Positions 40,018 to 50,598 are shown, numbered from the stretch's first letter. The stretch is DNA of 64,000 nt from Subtercola vilae (GCF_004923255.1 NZ_QYRT01000006.1:62001-126000); one strand, 5' to 3'. A program made the numbers and translations. Notes: generated from the sequence alone by a model not told the origin.

Positions 40018-40857
40018 ATGGCTATTCGCAAATACAAGCCGACTACCCCGGGTCGTCGCGGTTCTTCGGTCTCGGATTTCGCCGAGATCACCCGTACCAC
40101 GCCCGAGAAGTCGCTGCTCCGCCCGCTTCCCAAGACCGGTGGTCGTAACAACGCCGGCCGCATCACGACCCGTCACATCGGTGGTGGCCACAAGCGCCAG
40201 TACCGCGTCATTGACTTCAAGCGCAATGACAAAGATGGCGTGAACGCCCGGGTCGCCGAGATCGAGTACGACCCGAACCGCACGGCTCGCATCGCACTGC
40301 TGCACTTCGTCGATGGCACCAAGCGTTACATCATCGCCCCGAACAAGCTGAGCCAGGGCGACATCATCGAGTCGGGTGCCGGCGCTGACATTAAGCCGGG
40401 CAACAACCTGCCCCTTCGCAACATCCCCGTGGGTACGGTCATCCACGCGATCGAACTGAAGCCGGGCGGCGGTGCCAAAATGGCACGCTCAGCCGGTGCA
40501 TCCGTTCGTCTCGTGGCAAAAGACGGCCCCTACGCCCAGCTTCGTCTGCCCAGCGGTGAGATCCGCAATGTGGATGCTCGCTGCCGCGCAACGATCGGCG
40601 AGGTCGGCAACGCCGAGCAGTCGAACATCAACTGGGGAAAGGCCGGCCGCAAGCGCTGGTTGGGCATCCGCCCAACCGTTCGTGGTGTCGCGATGAACCC
40701 TGTCGACCACCCGCACGGTGGTGGTGAGGGCAAGACCTCCGGTGGTCGTCACCCGGTCAGCCCGTGGGGTCAAAAAGAAGGCCGCACCCGCCACATCAAC
40801 AAAGAGAGCGACAAGCTCATCGTTCGTCGCCGTAATGTCGGCAAGAAGCGTAAGTAG
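40018..40857 (+). CDS. rplB: 50S ribosomal protein L2
   Basis: 279-residue protein needed for subunit association and peptidyl-transfer. The conserved C-terminal [17 protein letters not shown] with its essential histidine is present, as is the RGTV-like [19 protein letters not shown]. Spacer to rplW is 23 nt; ATG 40018 follows AGAGGAT. Confidence 0.98.
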   Translation: MAIRKYKPTTPGRRGSSVSDFAEITRTTPEKSLLRPLPKTGGRNNAGRITTRHIGGGHKRQYRVIDFKRNDKDGVNARVAEIEYDPNRTARIALLHFVDGTKRYIIAPNKLSQGDIIESGAGADIKPGNNLPLRNIPVGTVIHAIELKPGGGAKMARSAGASVRLVAKDGPYAQLRLPSGEIRNVDARCRATIGEVGNAEQSNINWGKAGRKRWLGIRPTVRGVAMNPVDHPHGGGEGKTSGGRHPVSPWGQKEGRTRHINKESDKLIVRRRNVGKKRK

Positions 40858-40868
40858 GAGTCGAGAAG

Positions 40869-41150
40869 ATGCCACGCAGTCTCAAGAAGGGCCCCTTCGT
40901 TGATGACCACTTGCTTCGCAAGGTTGTCGTACAGAACGAAGCTGGTTCGAAGAACGTCATCAAGACCTGGTCACGCCGGTCGATGATCATCCCAGCCATG
41001 CTGGGCCACACGATCGCCGTTCACGACGGTCGCAAGCACATCCCCGTGTTCATCACGGAGACCATGGTCGGTCACAAGCTCGGCGAGTTCTCGCCGACGC
41101 GTACCTTCCGCGGCCACGTGAAAGACGACAAGAAGGGTCGTCGCCGCTAA
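40869..41150 (+). CDS. rpsS: 30S ribosomal protein S19
   Basis: 93-residue 30S head protein contacting the A-site t[18 protein letters not shown] at the start and the signature [18 protein letters not shown] near the end. Confidence 0.98.
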   Translation: MPRSLKKGPFVDDHLLRKVVVQNEAGSKNVIKTWSRRSMIIPAMLGHTIAVHDGRKHIPVFITETMVGHKLGEFSPTRTFRGHVKDDKKGRRR

Positions 41151-41175
41151 CGCGGTGGCGAAAAGGAGGAGAGAA

Positions 41176-41574
41176 ATGGTGGAGTCGACCGCACGCGTGC
41201 GTCACATCCGCGTCACCCCCATGAAAGCTCGTCGCGTCGTCAACTTGATTCGCGGCAAGCAGGCCATGGAGGCCCTGGCCATCCTGAAGTTCGCCCCGCA
41301 GGGCGCAAGCGAGCCTGTCTACAAGCTCGTTGCATCTGCCATCGCGAACGCCAAGGTCAAGGCCGATGCAAGCAACAGCTACCTCGACGAGCAAGACCTG
41401 TTCGTCTCGAGCGCTTTTGTCGATGAGGGTACGACCCTCAAGCGTTTTCAGCCCCGTGCACAGGGACGCGCATTCCAGATCCTGAAGCGCACCAGCCACA
41501 TCACTGTCGTTCTCTCGACGCCCGATGAGGCCGCCGCCGTTGCACAGGGTTCCAAGAAGGCAGGAAAGAAGTAA
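41176..41574 (+). CDS. rplV: 50S ribosomal protein L22
   Basis: 132-residue protein whose hairpin lines the exit tunnel. The frame is open from a GTG at 41155, but AGGAGG at 41164-41169 places the start at ATG 41176 ([15 protein letters not shown]). Core: [18 protein letters not shown] and [25 protein letters not shown]. Stop overlaps the rpsC start by one base. Confidence 0.97.
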   Translation: MVESTARVRHIRVTPMKARRVVNLIRGKQAMEALAILKFAPQGASEPVYKLVASAIANAKVKADASNSYLDEQDLFVSSAFVDEGTTLKRFQPRAQGRAFQILKRTSHITVVLSTPDEAAAVAQGSKKAGKK

Positions 41575-42380
41575 TGGGCCAGAAAGTAAACCCCTACGGT
41601 TTCCGTCTGGGCATCACGACCGACCACGTGTCGCGTTGGTTCTCTGACAGCACCAAAGTAGGCCAGCGTTACAGCGACTTCGTCGCCGAAGACGTGAAGA
41701 TCCGCACCCTGCTCACGAAGAGCCTTGACCGTGCAGGCGTTGCCCGCATCGAGATCGAGCGCACCCGTGACCGTGTTCGTGTCGACATTCACACCGCCCG
41801 CCCGGGCATCGTGATCGGTCGCCGCGGCGCCGAAGCCGAGCGCATCCGTGCCGACCTCGAGAAGCTCACCAAGAAGCAGATCCAGCTGAACATCCTCGAG
41901 GTCAAGAACCCCGAAGCCGAAGCTCAGCTGGTCGCCCAGGGTATCGCCGAGCAGCTGAGCGCCCGTGTGGCGTTCCGTCGTGCAATGCGCAAGGGCCTGC
42001 AGGGCGCACAGCGCCTGCCCACCGTCAAGGGTGTTCGCATCCAGGTGTCGGGCCGTCTGGGTGGCGCAGAAATGAGCCGTTCAGAGTTCTACCGCGAAGG
42101 TCGCGTGCCTCTGCACACGCTGCGTGCCAACATCGACTACGGCTTCTACGAGGCCAAGACGACGTTCGGCCGTATCGGTGTGAAGGTCTGGATCTACAAG
42201 GGCGACATCACCAACAAGGAGCTTGCTCGCGAGCAGGCCAACCAGAAGTCATCGCGTCCCGAGCGTCGTGACGACCGCCGTGGCGGCGACGATCGTCGCC
42301 CCCCGCGCACGTCGGCACCGCGGTCTGACGCGCCCAAGGCAGATGCTGCCCCCGTGGCAGCAGCAGGAGTTGAGGCATAA
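41574..42380 (+). CDS. rpsC: 30S ribosomal protein S3
   Basis: 268-residue mRNA-entry protein with helicase function. [17 protein letters not shown]-domain [17 protein letters not shown], and [28 protein letters not shown]. The last 50 residues are an Arg/Asp/Pro/Ala-rich tail, longer than in E. coli (233 residues). Confidence 0.98.
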   Translation: MGQKVNPYGFRLGITTDHVSRWFSDSTKVGQRYSDFVAEDVKIRTLLTKSLDRAGVARIEIERTRDRVRVDIHTARPGIVIGRRGAEAERIRADLEKLTKKQIQLNILEVKNPEAEAQLVAQGIAEQLSARVAFRRAMRKGLQGAQRLPTVKGVRIQVSGRLGGAEMSRSEFYREGRVPLHTLRANIDYGFYEAKTTFGRIGVKVWIYKGDITNKELAREQANQKSSRPERRDDRRGGDDRRPPRTSAPRSDAPKADAAPVAAAGVEA

Positions 42381-42382
42381 CC

Positions 42383-42802
42383 ATGTTGATTCCCCGCAGA
42401 GTCAAGCACCGCAAGCAGCACCACCCCGGCCGTAGCGGCCAGGCAACCGGTGGCACCACCGTCTCGTTCGGCGAGTGGGGCATTCAGGCCCTCACGCCGG
42501 CCTATGTGACAAACCGCCAGATCGAGTCCGCTCGTATCGCCATGACGCGTCACATCAAGCGTGGTGGAAAGGTGTGGATCAACATCTACCCCGACCGCCC
42601 GCTCACGAAGAAGCCGGCCGAAACCCGCATGGGTTCCGGTAAGGGTAGCCCCGAGTGGTGGATCGCGAACGTCAAGCCCGGTCGCGTTCTCTTCGAGCTC
42701 TCCGGCGTCTCTGACGTCGTCGCTCGTGAGGCGCTCACCCGTGCAATTCACAAACTGCCTCTGAAGGCACGCATCATCAAGCGCGAGGAGGGCGACGCAT
42801 AA
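42383..42802 (+). CDS. rplP: 50S ribosomal protein L16
   Basis: 139-residue late-assembly protein at the A-site side of the 50[20 protein letters not shown], the FGEWGIQAL segment and the [19 protein letters not shown] block are diagnostic. Stop overlaps the rpmC start. Confidence 0.98.
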   Translation: MLIPRRVKHRKQHHPGRSGQATGGTTVSFGEWGIQALTPAYVTNRQIESARIAMTRHIKRGGKVWINIYPDRPLTKKPAETRMGSGKGSPEWWIANVKPGRVLFELSGVSDVVAREALTRAIHKLPLKARIIKREEGDA

Positions 42803-43143
42803 TGGCGATCGGTTCTAAAGAGCTCACCCCCGTCGAGCTCGACACATTCGAAGATTCACGTCTCGCAGAAGAGCTGCGGAAGGCAAAGGAAGAGCTGTTC
42901 AACCTGCGCTTCCAGTCGGCCACCGGCCAGCTCGAGAGCCACGGCCGCCTGCGCGCCGTGAAGCGCGACATTGCCCGCATCTACACGATCCTGCGCGAGC
43001 GCGAGCTGGGCATTCGTGCCACGCCCGTCGTCGTCGAGGTCGCACCAGCCGCGGCAGCGCCCAAGAAGACCAAAAAGGCCAAAGAGCCGGTTGCAGAAGA
43101 TGCAGCCGAGCCCGAGGTCGAAGCAACTGAGGAGGCCAAATAA
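42802..43143 (+). CDS. rpmC: 50S ribosomal protein L29 with C-terminal extension
   Basis: 113 residues; the L29 core (two long helices, [23 protein letters not shown] and [16 protein letters not shown]) ends near 73. The remaining 40 residues are an Ala/Lys/Pro then Glu-rich tail. L29 sits at the tunnel exit near L23. Normal L29 is 60-80 residues. Overlaps both neighbours by one base. Confidence 0.97.
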   Translation: MAIGSKELTPVELDTFEDSRLAEELRKAKEELFNLRFQSATGQLESHGRLRAVKRDIARIYTILRERELGIRATPVVVEVAPAAAAPKKTKKAKEPVAEDAAEPEVEATEEAK

Positions 43144-43457
43144 TGGCTAAGACTGAGGCAGCAACCGCTGCACCCGTCGAGACCCCGGCCGAGGCAGTTG
43201 CCGAGGAGCGCGGTTACCGCAAGACCCGTCGTGGCTACGTCACCAGCGACAAGATGCAGAAGACCATTGTCGTTGAGGTCGAAGACCGCGTGAAGCACCC
43301 CCTGTACGGCAAGGTCATCCGCCGTACCTCCAAGGTGAAGGTGCACGACGAGGCCGGCGCTGCCGGTGTCGGCGACCTGGTGCTCATCTCCGAGACCCGT
43401 CCGCTGAGCGCCACGAAGCGCTGGCGCCTGGTCGAGATCCTCGAAAAGGCCAAGTAA
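43143..43457 (+). CDS. rpsQ: 30S ribosomal protein S17 with N-terminal extension
   Basis: 104 residues; a 22-residue Ala/Glu/Pro-rich extension precedes the OB-fold core ([32 protein letters not shown]). Binds 16S rRNA helix 11. ATG at 43143 is the only start, overlapping the rpmC stop. Its stop codon lies in a perfect hairpin. Confidence 0.97.
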   Translation: MAKTEAATAAPVETPAEAVAEERGYRKTRRGYVTSDKMQKTIVVEVEDRVKHPLYGKVIRRTSKVKVHDEAGAAGVGDLVLISETRPLSATKRWRLVEILEKAK

Positions 43458-43474
43458 GCGCCCCGCGCTTACTT
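43452..43474 (+). other. 10-bp hairpin spanning the rpsQ stop codon
   Basis: AAGTAAGCGC (43452-43461) pairs perfectly with GCGCTTACTT (43465-43474) around a CCC loop; the rpsQ TAA is inside the 5' arm. No U-tract. It separates rpsQ from rplN. Confidence 0.7.
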
Positions 43475-43489
43475 ACGTAAGGAGTAGAA

Positions 43490-43861
43490 GTGATTCAGCA
43501 GGAATCCCGGCTCAAGGTTGCCGACAACACCGGCGCCAAAGAGCTGCTGACCATCCGTGTACTCGGTGGATCAGGGCGTCGTTACGCGGGCCTCGGTGAC
43601 GTCATCGTCGCCACCGTCAAAGATGCCATCCCCGGTGGCACCGTCAAGCGTGGAGATGTCGTCAAGGCGGTCATCGTGCGCGTCAAAAAAGAAACTCGTC
43701 GCGTTGACGGTTCTTACATCAAGTTCGACGAGAACGCAGCAGTCATCCTGCGCGCCAACGACAAGGAGCCTCGCGGCTCTCGCGTCTTCGGCCCGGTTGG
43801 CCGCGAGCTTCGCGACAAGAGCTTCATGAAGATCATCTCGCTGGCACCGGAGGTCATTTAA
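43490..43861 (+). CDS. rplN: 50S ribosomal protein L14
   Basis: 123-residue subunit-interface protein. [20 protein letters not shown] and the signature [26 protein letters not shown] start at 43490 with AAGGAG upstream. First gene of the spc group. Confidence 0.98.
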   Translation: MIQQESRLKVADNTGAKELLTIRVLGGSGRRYAGLGDVIVATVKDAIPGGTVKRGDVVKAVIVRVKKETRRVDGSYIKFDENAAVILRANDKEPRGSRVFGPVGRELRDKSFMKIISLAPEVI

Positions 43862-43863
43862 TC

Positions 43864-44223
43864 ATGGCGAACATCAAAAAGGGTGACGTCGTTCAGGTCA
43901 TCACCGGCGCAACCCAGGCCCGCGGCGGAGACCGCGGCAAGCAGGGTCGTGTCATCGAGGTTCAGGTCGAGAAGAACCGTGTCATCGTCGAAGGCATCAA
44001 CTTCGTCAAGAAGCACGTTCGCGTCGGCCAGACCCAGCGCGGCACCAAGACCGGTGGAATCGAGACCGTCGAGGCCCCGATCCACGTGTCGAACGTGGCG
44101 CTCATCGACCCCGAGACCAAGAAGCCCACTCGCGTCGGCTTCCGCGTCGAGCAGGTCACCAAAGATGGCGTGACCAAGAACGTTCGCGTTCGGTACGCCA
44201 AGAAGAGTGGAAAGGACCTGTAA
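43864..44223 (+). CDS. rplX: 50S ribosomal protein L24
   Basis: 119-residue assembly initiator of the 50S subunit. KOW motif [29 protein letters not shown] at the N-terminus. One-base overlap with rplE. Confidence 0.98.
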   Translation: MANIKKGDVVQVITGATQARGGDRGKQGRVIEVQVEKNRVIVEGINFVKKHVRVGQTQRGTKTGGIETVEAPIHVSNVALIDPETKKPTRVGFRVEQVTKDGVTKNVRVRYAKKSGKDL

Positions 44224-44828
44224 TGACTGACACCGCAACCGCATCGCCGGCTGGCGCTGCGTCTATTGCACGGCCCCAGCCGCGCCTGAAGCAGAAGTAC
44301 CAGAGCGAGATCGTTCCCCAGCTCACGAAGGACTTCAGCTTCACGAACATCCACCAGGTTCCGGGCCTCATCAAGGTCGTTGTGAACACCGGTGTCGGTG
44401 AGGCAGCCCGCGACGGCAAGATCATCGATGGCGCCGTCAAAGATTTGACTGCCATCACCGGCCAGAAGCCTCAGGTCACCAAGGCTCGCAAGTCGATCGC
44501 CCAGTTCAAGCTTCGTGAGGGCCAGCCCATCGGCGCCCACGTCACGCTTCGTGGCGACCGTGCCTGGGAGTTCCTCGACCGGCTCCTGTCGCTCGCTCTT
44601 CCCCGTATTCGCGACTTCCGTGGTCTCTCCGACCGCCAGTTCGACGGCCAGGGAAACTATACGTTCGGTCTGACCGAGCAGTCGATGTTCCACGAGATCG
44701 ACCAGGACAAGATCGACCGCGTTCGCGGTTTCGACATCACTGTCGTCACCACGGCGAAGAACGACGAGGAAGGCCGCGCGCTGCTCAAGGCGCTGGGCTT
44801 CCCGTTCCGCACCGCCGAGAACGCGTAG
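44223..44828 (+). CDS. rplE: 50S ribosomal protein L5
   Basis: 201-residue 5S rRNA-binding protein. [43 protein letters not shown] and the C-terminal DIDIT-like [22 protein letters not shown] 15-residue Ala-rich N-terminal extension is present. In most bacteria rpsN follows; here there is a 131-nt gap without a gene. Confidence 0.98.
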   Translation: MTDTATASPAGAASIARPQPRLKQKYQSEIVPQLTKDFSFTNIHQVPGLIKVVVNTGVGEAARDGKIIDGAVKDLTAITGQKPQVTKARKSIAQFKLREGQPIGAHVTLRGDRAWEFLDRLLSLALPRIRDFRGLSDRQFDGQGNYTFGLTEQSMFHEIDQDKIDRVRGFDITVVTTAKNDEEGRALLKALGFPFRTAENA

Positions 44829-44866
44829 TACCTGCAACACCCGCTTCACCGCTTCACTGCAGTACA

Positions 44867-44894
44867 ACGGGTTCAGCAATTCGGCTGAACCCGT
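44867..44894 (+). other. 11-bp hairpin between rplE and rpsH, where rpsN is normally found
   Basis: ACGGGTTCAGC (44867-44877) pairs perfectly with GCTGAACCCGT (44884-44894), loop AATTCG. No U-tract. The remaining spacer (44829-44959) has no coding potential for the zinc-binding S14. Confidence 0.75.
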
Positions 44895-44959
44895 CGAGAC
44901 CACAGGTCGGCATCCCGTGTACGGGGTGTCGAAACCAGGCCAGAAAGGCACAAACCGTC

Positions 44960-45358
44960 ATGACAATGACAGATCCGGTCGCAGACATGCTGACCAGACT
45001 GCGCAACGCTAACTCGGCTTTCCACGAATCCGTGTCGATGCCGCACAGCAAGCTCAAGTCACACATCGCAGACATTCTCAAGGCTGAGGGTTACATTGCA
45101 GCCTGGGATGTCAAAGACGCAGAGGTCGGCAAGACTCTGACGCTCTCCCTCAAATTTGGCCCGAACCGTGAGCGCTCCATCGCGGGCATCAAGCGCGTTT
45201 CGAAGCCGGGTCTTCGGGTCTACGCAAAGTCGACCGAGATCCCCACCGTTCTCGGTGGCCTCGGCGTCGCCATTCTCTCAACGTCGTCGGGTCTGCTGAC
45301 CGACCGACAGGCCTCAAAGAAGGGCGTAGGTGGGGAAGTCCTCGCTTACGTTTGGTGA
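44960..45358 (+). CDS. rpsH: 30S ribosomal protein S8
   Basis: 132-residue central-domain 16S-binding protein and, in E. coli, the spc operon repressor. [18 protein letters not shown] at the start and the signature [27 protein letters not shown] at the end. GAAAGG precedes the ATG. Confidence 0.98.
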   Translation: MTMTDPVADMLTRLRNANSAFHESVSMPHSKLKSHIADILKAEGYIAAWDVKDAEVGKTLTLSLKFGPNRERSIAGIKRVSKPGLRVYAKSTEIPTVLGGLGVAILSTSSGLLTDRQASKKGVGGEVLAYVW

Positions 45359-45364
45359 TCACCG

Positions 45365-45901
45365 ATGTCACGTATTGGAAGACTTCCCATCGCGATCCCT
45401 GCCGGGGTCGACGTGAAGATCGACGGCCAGGCCGTCACCGTCAAGGGCCCCAAGGGTGAGCTTTCGCTCGTCGTCAAGGCTCCCATCGAGGCGAAGGTCG
45501 AAGACGGCCAGGTGCTCGTCACCCGCCCCGACGACGAGCGCGAGTCGCGTTCGCTGCACGGTCTGACCCGCACGCTCATCGCGAACCAGATCATCGGGGT
45601 GACCGAGGGTTACACCAAGGGCCTCGAGGTCGTTGGTACCGGTTACCGCGTCGCTGCCAAGGGTGCGAACGTCGAGTTCGCACTCGGTTACTCACACTCC
45701 ATCACCGTTGAGCCGCCCGCGGGCATCAGCTTCACGGTGGAGGGCGTCAACAAGCTCACTGTCAGCGGCATCGACAAGCAGGCCGTTGGCGAAGTAGCCG
45801 CAAACATTCGTAAGTTGCGCAAGCCTGAGCCCTACAAGGGCAAGGGTGTGCGCTACGCCGGCGAAGTTGTTCGTCGCAAGGCCGGAAAGAGCGGTAAGTA
45901 A
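45365..45901 (+). CDS. rplF: 50S ribosomal protein L6
   Basis: 178-residue protein near the GTPase-factor site. [19 protein letters not shown] and C-terminal signature [22 protein letters not shown]. Confidence 0.98.
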   Translation: MSRIGRLPIAIPAGVDVKIDGQAVTVKGPKGELSLVVKAPIEAKVEDGQVLVTRPDDERESRSLHGLTRTLIANQIIGVTEGYTKGLEVVGTGYRVAAKGANVEFALGYSHSITVEPPAGISFTVEGVNKLTVSGIDKQAVGEVAANIRKLRKPEPYKGKGVRYAGEVVRRKAGKSGK

Positions 45902-45903
45902 TC

Positions 45904-46275
45904 ATGGCAACTGGAACTAGAGGCAAGAGCAAGGCTGCCGCACGCGGCCGCCGTCACGACCGTCTTCGCAAGAAGATCGAGGGTACCGAAGCGCGCCCCC
46001 GCCTGGTCGTCACCCGTTCGGCCCGCCACGTGTTCGTTCAGGTCGTCGACGACAGCAAGGGATTCACCCTCGCTTCGGCATCGACTCTTGAAGCAGACCT
46101 GCGTACCTTCGACGGCGACAAGTCGGCCAAGGCACGCAAGGTCGGCGAACTCGTTGCCGAGCGCGCCAAGGCTGCTGGCATCGAAGCAGTCGTATTCGAC
46201 CGCGGTGGAAACCGTTACGCCGGTCGCGTCGCGGCTGTCGCCGACGGCGCCCGAGAGGGTGGGCTGGACCTGTGA
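45904..46275 (+). CDS. rplR: 50S ribosomal protein L18
   Basis: 123-residue 5S rRNA-binding protein. [20 protein letters not shown] and [36 protein letters not shown]. Its TGA overlaps a GTG (GTGA), one of two possible rpsE starts. Confidence 0.98.
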   Translation: MATGTRGKSKAAARGRRHDRLRKKIEGTEARPRLVVTRSARHVFVQVVDDSKGFTLASASTLEADLRTFDGDKSAKARKVGELVAERAKAAGIEAVVFDRGGNRYAGRVAAVADGAREGGLDL

Positions 46276-46991
46276 CCGACGAAAAAGCAAAGGAAGCTAC
46301 CGTGGCAGACGCTACGAGCGCTGAGGTCCAGGCGACTGAGGCACCCACAACTGAAAGCACTGCAGCCGCCCAGAACGAGCCCCGCGAGGCTCGTCGTGGT
46401 GGCCGTGAGCGCAACCCGAACAAAGACCGCGGCGCACGCGACTCTGACAAGAGCCAGTTTCTTGAGCGCGTCGTGACCATCAACCGCGTGTCGAAGGTGG
46501 TGAAGGGTGGTCGTCGCTTCAGCTTCACCGCTCTCGTTGTCGTCGGCGACGGCAACGGTCTGGTCGGCGTCGGCTACGGCAAGGCCCGCGAGGTGCCTAC
46601 CGCGATCTCCAAGGGCGTCGAAGAGGCGAAGAAGAACTTCTTCCGCGTTCCTCGCGTCGGCAACACCATTCCGCACCCCGTTCAGGGTGAAGCGGCTGCC
46701 GGTGTTGTACTGCTTCGCCCGGCTGCAGCAGGTACCGGTGTTATCGCCGGCGGCCCTGTTCGCGCCGTGTTGGAGTGCGCGGGCATCCACGATGTTCTGA
46801 GTAAGTCGCTCGGTTCGTCGAACACCATCAACATCGTTCACGCGACCGTTGAAGCGCTCAAGCAGCTCGAAGAGCCCCGCGCCGTGGCAGCACGTCGTGG
46901 CCTGACGCTCGAGCAGGTCGTGCCCGCACGTCTGCTTCGTGCCCAGGCTGACGCCGATTCGGCCGCCGCTCTCGCAAAGGCAGGTGCCTGA
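46272..46991 (+). CDS. rpsE: 30S ribosomal protein S5 with long N-terminal extension
   Basis: 239 residues as drawn; the S5 core starts near residue 62 ([43 protein letters not shown]). S5 guards decoding fidelity on the 30S body. The GTG at 46272 couples to rplR by a 4-bp overlap, but a second GTG at 46302 has AGGAAG 5 nt upstream and may be the true start; either way 50-60 residues of Ala/Glu/Thr and then Arg-rich sequence precede the core, longer than in E. coli. Confidence 0.96.
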   Translation: MTDEKAKEATVADATSAEVQATEAPTTESTAAAQNEPREARRGGRERNPNKDRGARDSDKSQFLERVVTINRVSKVVKGGRRFSFTALVVVGDGNGLVGVGYGKAREVPTAISKGVEEAKKNFFRVPRVGNTIPHPVQGEAAAGVVLLRPAAAGTGVIAGGPVRAVLECAGIHDVLSKSLGSSNTINIVHATVEALKQLEEPRAVAARRGLTLEQVVPARLLRAQADADSAAALAKAGA

Positions 46992-47176
46992 TGGCTACGA
47001 GCCTCAAGATCACGCAGATCAAATCCAAGATCAGCGAAAAGCAAGACCAGCGCGACACCCTGCGTAGCCTCGGTCTTCACCGCATCGGCCAGTTCGTTGT
47101 GCGCGAAGACAACTCGCAGAACCGCGGCTATGTTCGCCACGTCGCTCACCTGGTGAAAGTCGAGGAGATTGACTAA
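46991..47176 (+). CDS. rpmD: 50S ribosomal protein L30
   Basis: 61-residue single-domain protein: [30 protein letters not shown] with the typical L30 core. One-base overlaps on both sides. Confidence 0.97.
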   Translation: MATSLKITQIKSKISEKQDQRDTLRSLGLHRIGQFVVREDNSQNRGYVRHVAHLVKVEEID

Positions 47177-47760
47177 TGGCTGAAGAAACCACTGAGACCG
47201 TAGAAGCTACGGCTCCCAAGAAGGCAGCGGCCCCCAAAAAGGCTCCTGCTAAGAAGGCTCCGGCGAAGTCTGAAGCGGCCGTTGCGCCCGCCAAGACCGT
47301 TGCTGAGCCGGCTGTCGCCCGTGAGCAGGTGCTGAAGGTTCACCACCTCCGCCCCGCCGAGGGTGCGAAGAAGGCCCGCCAGCGCGTGGGCCGCGGTGAA
47401 GGTTCCAAGGGTAAGACTGCGGGCCGTGGTACCAAGGGCACGAAGGCGCGCTACAAAGTGCGCCTCGGGTTCGAGGGTGGCCAGATGCCGCAGCACATGC
47501 GTACACCGAAGCTGCGTGGGTTCAAGAACCCGTTCAAAATCGTGTACCAGGTCGTCAACCTCGACCGACTGGCCGAGCTGTACCCCACCGGCGGTGAGGT
47601 CACGATTGCTGACCTCGTGGCCAAGGGTGCCGTGCGCGACAACGAGAAGGTCAAAGTTCTCGGCGATGGGGATATCGCAGTCAAGTTGAACGTCACCGTC
47701 GACAAGGTCTCTGGCTCAGCTGAGCAGAAGATCGTTGCCGCGGGTGGCTCCGTCAAGTAA
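47176..47760 (+). CDS. rplO: 50S ribosomal protein L15 with Ala/Lys/Pro-rich N-terminal extension
   Basis: 194 residues against about 145 in most bacteria. The first 50 residues are a lysine-alanine-proline tract ([17 protein letters not shown]) like histone tails; the L15 core begins at [34 protein letters not shown]. Late-assembly 50S protein. Followed by a large hairpin and then secY. Confidence 0.97.
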   Translation: MAEETTETVEATAPKKAAAPKKAPAKKAPAKSEAAVAPAKTVAEPAVAREQVLKVHHLRPAEGAKKARQRVGRGEGSKGKTAGRGTKGTKARYKVRLGFEGGQMPQHMRTPKLRGFKNPFKIVYQVVNLDRLAELYPTGGEVTIADLVAKGAVRDNEKVKVLGDGDIAVKLNVTVDKVSGSAEQKIVAAGGSVK

Positions 47761-47763
47761 GAC

Positions 47764-47822
47764 TGCACGCTTCGAGTAGAGTCTTCGTGGGAATTGTTTC
47801 CTGCGAAGACTCTGCTCGTGCA
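47764..47822 (+). other. 20-bp hairpin between rplO and secY
   Basis: 47774-47793 pairs with 47798-47817 over 20 positions (17 Watson-Crick and three G-U on the + strand RNA), loop TTGT; TGCAC/GTGCA (47764-47768 with 47818-47822) can add an outer helix across a 5-nt bulge. No U-tract directly after. It could attenuate or process the mRNA between the ribosomal genes and secY. Confidence 0.75.
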
Positions 47823-47854
47823 CGTCTCGTAATTACCTAGCAGGAGGCCTTTTT

Positions 47855-49177
47855 TTGTTTAGAGCCGTCGGCAGGATTTTCCGTACTCCGGATCTCCGCC
47901 GGAAGATTCTGTTCACGCTCGGCATCGTGGCGATCTTTCGCCTCGGGTCGTTCATTCCTGCGCCCTTCGTTGACTTCGGCAACGTGCAGCAGTGCCTCGC
48001 AGCCAACCAGAACACGTCGGGTCTCTACGAGCTCGTCAACCTGTTCAGTGGTGGCGCCCTGCTGCAGCTGTCGATCTTCGCGCTCGGCATCATGCCGTAC
48101 ATCACGGCTTCGATCATCGTGCAGTTGCTGCGCGTGGTCATTCCTCACTTCGAAACCCTCTACAAAGAGGGTCAGGCCGGCCAGAGCAAGCTGACGCAGT
48201 ACACGCGTTACCTCACCATTGCTCTGGGTGTTCTGCAGTCGACCACACTCATCACCGTTGCCCGCAGTGGCGCGCTCTTCGGTACGAGCACCACGACGCA
48301 GTGCACGCAGCTCATCTCGAACGACTCGTGGTACGCCATCATGCTGATGGTCGTCACCATGACCGCCGGCACCGGCCTCATCATGTGGATGGGCGAGCTC
48401 ATCACCGAGCGCGGCATCGGCAACGGCATGTCGCTGCTGATTTTCACCTCGATCGCAGCCCGCTTCCCCGGCTCGCTCAGCGCCATCCAGCAGCAGCAGG
48501 GCATCGAGGTGCTGATCGTCGTCATCATCATCGGTATCGCCACAATGGCGCTGGTGGTGTTCGTGGAACAGTCCCAGCGGCGAATACCGGTGCAGTACGC
48601 CAAGCGTATGGTCGGCAGGCGAACGTACGGTGGCAACAACACGTACATTCCCATCAAGGTCAACATGGCTGGCGTTGTGCCCGTGATCTTCGCCTCGTCG
48701 CTGCTGTACCTGCCGGCGCTCATCGCGCAGTTCAACCAGCCTGCCGCCGGTCAAGAGCCTGCAGCCTGGGTGACGTGGGTCACGAACTACCTCACGAAGG
48801 GCGATCACCCGCTCTACATGCTGCTCTACTTCCTGCTCATTGTCGGGTTCACCTACTTCTACGTTGCGATCACCTTCAACCCTGAAGAGGTCGCCGACAA
48901 CATGAAGAAGTACGGCGGGTTCATCCCGGGCATCCGTGCCGGTCGCCCCACGGCTGAGTACCTCGACTACGTGCTCACTCGCATCACCCTGCCGGGTTCT
49001 ATCTACCTCGGGTTGATCGCGCTCATACCGCTCGCAGCTTTCTCGCTGATCGGTGCGAACCAGAACTTCCCGTTCGGTGGGGCCTCGATTCTCATCATCG
49101 TCGGTGTCGGTCTCGAGACCGTGAAACAGATCGACTCGCAGTTGCAGCAGCGGCACTACGAAGGTCTCCTGCGGTGA
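47855..49177 (+). CDS. secY: Protein translocase subunit SecY
   Basis: 440-residue channel subunit of the Sec translocon with ten membrane helices. FRTPDLRRKILFTLGIVAIFRLGSFIPAP, the plug-region ALGIMPYITASIIVQLL, and the cytoplasmic loop KRMVGRRTYGGNNTYIPIKVNMAGVVPVIFASS are typical. The start is TTG at 47855 with AGGAGG 7 nt upstream, separated by a CCTTTTT run. GTGA overlap with adk. Confidence 0.98.
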   Translation: MFRAVGRIFRTPDLRRKILFTLGIVAIFRLGSFIPAPFVDFGNVQQCLAANQNTSGLYELVNLFSGGALLQLSIFALGIMPYITASIIVQLLRVVIPHFETLYKEGQAGQSKLTQYTRYLTIALGVLQSTTLITVARSGALFGTSTTTQCTQLISNDSWYAIMLMVVTMTAGTGLIMWMGELITERGIGNGMSLLIFTSIAARFPGSLSAIQQQQGIEVLIVVIIIGIATMALVVFVEQSQRRIPVQYAKRMVGRRTYGGNNTYIPIKVNMAGVVPVIFASSLLYLPALIAQFNQPAAGQEPAAWVTWVTNYLTKGDHPLYMLLYFLLIVGFTYFYVAITFNPEEVADNMKKYGGFIPGIRAGRPTAEYLDYVLTRITLPGSIYLGLIALIPLAAFSLIGANQNFPFGGASILIIVGVGLETVKQIDSQLQQRHYEGLLR

Positions 49178-49764
49178 CGAGGCTTCTGCTCATCGGGCCT
49201 CCCGGTGCTGGCAAGGGCACCCAGGCGGTTCGGCTGTCGGAGGCATGTGCTGTTCCGGCCATCTCGACGGGCGACATTTTTCGCTCGAATGTGTCAGAGG
49301 GCACGGAGCTCGGTGTGAAAGCGAAGGCGTTCATGGATGCCGGGCGCTATGTTCCCGACACCCTCACGAACGATCTGGTGCGAAGTCGGCTGCACGAGGC
49401 CGACGTCGCGGGTGGGTTCCTGCTCGACGGGTACCCCCGTACGGCGGCCCAGGTCGACGAACTCGACGACATCCTCGCAGCCGGCGGCCACTCGCTCGAC
49501 GTTGTGGTGCTGCTGGTGGCCGACTCCGATGAGATCGTCTCGCGACTGTCGAAACGTGCTCTCGAGCAGGGTCGCAGCGACGATACCGAGGAAGTGATTC
49601 GTCACCGCCTCGATGTCTACGAGGAGCAGACGGCCCCGCTCATCGACATCTATTCGAATCGTGGGCTGGTAGTCGAGGTTGACGGGCTGGGCAGCGTCGA
49701 CGAGGTCACCGCTCGCATCACGGCGGCACTCGACGAGCGCGGTATTGCGCTCGTACTGAACTGA
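49174..49764 (+). CDS. adk: Adenylate kinase
   Basis: 196-residue phosphotransferase (ATP + AMP to 2 ADP). P-loop GPPGAGKGTQ near residue 8, AMP-binding STGDIFRS, and LDGYPRTAAQ; the LID is of the short type with no zinc cysteines, as in other Actinobacteria. The GTG start overlaps the secY stop. Confidence 0.97.
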   Translation: MTRLLLIGPPGAGKGTQAVRLSEACAVPAISTGDIFRSNVSEGTELGVKAKAFMDAGRYVPDTLTNDLVRSRLHEADVAGGFLLDGYPRTAAQVDELDDILAAGGHSLDVVVLLVADSDEIVSRLSKRALEQGRSDDTEEVIRHRLDVYEEQTAPLIDIYSNRGLVVEVDGLGSVDEVTARITAALDERGIALVLN

Positions 49765-49767
49765 GCT

Positions 49768-50598
49768 ATGGCCTTTCGCAAGTCGTTCTACAAGTCGCCG
49801 GCTGAACTTCGCCTGATGGTCGAACCCGGGCTCGTCACGCTGGCGTCTCTCGACGCCGTCAGGGCTGCGATTCGCCCGGGCGTGACCACTCTCGATCTCG
49901 ACGGAATTGCTGAAGCGGCTATCCATGCCCTGGGTGGGGTCTCGAACTTCAAGATGGTGCCGGGGTATCGGCACACCATCTGCGCCTCGGTGAACGACGA
50001 TGTCGTGCACGGTATCCCGAACTCGAGACCGCTCGAACCCGGCGACATCGTGTCGATCGACTCGGGAGCCGACGTTGGCGGCTGGAGCGGTGACTCTGCG
50101 ATCACGGTGGTGGTTCCCGACGCGAGCAGGCCCGAGATGGTCGCCGCACGCCAGAACCTGAGTGACGTGACCGAAGGTTCGCTGTGGCACGGCATCGCCC
50201 GGCTTGCTGTGGCGCGGTATCTCAATGAGGTCGGCGAGGCCATTGAAGACTTCGTCGAGTCGCAGGGAACCTATGGCATTCTGACCGACTACATCGGTCA
50301 CGGCATCGGGCGCAGCATGCACGAAGAGCCGCCGGTGTTCAACTACCGGGTTCGTGCGAGGGGCCCTGAGGTGAAGCCAGGTCTGGTGGTGGCGATCGAG
50401 CCCATGATCACGGCCGGCACCATCGAGACGATCACCCGAGACGACGACTGGACCGTGGCGACAGCCGACGGCAGTATGGCGTCGCACTGGGAGCACTCCG
50501 TAGCGGTGCACCGCGACGGAATCTGGGTGCTGACGGCTGCCGACGGTGGGGCATCCGGTCTCGCCGCATTCGGCATCACACCGGTGCGCCCGGCCTGA
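49768..50598 (+). CDS. map: Methionine aminopeptidase, type I
   Basis: 276-residue enzyme that removes the initiator Met. Dinuclear metal ligands: Asp98 (VSIDSG), Asp109 (WSGDSAI), His178 (YIGHGIG), Glu in VAIEPMIT, Glu in WEHSVAV. ATG 49768, 3 nt after adk. In many bacteria infA comes next; here the mannitol island intervenes. Confidence 0.97.
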   Translation: MAFRKSFYKSPAELRLMVEPGLVTLASLDAVRAAIRPGVTTLDLDGIAEAAIHALGGVSNFKMVPGYRHTICASVNDDVVHGIPNSRPLEPGDIVSIDSGADVGGWSGDSAITVVVPDASRPEMVAARQNLSDVTEGSLWHGIARLAVARYLNEVGEAIEDFVESQGTYGILTDYIGHGIGRSMHEEPPVFNYRVRARGPEVKPGLVVAIEPMITAGTIETITRDDDWTVATADGSMASHWEHSVAVHRDGIWVLTAADGGASGLAAFGITPVRPA

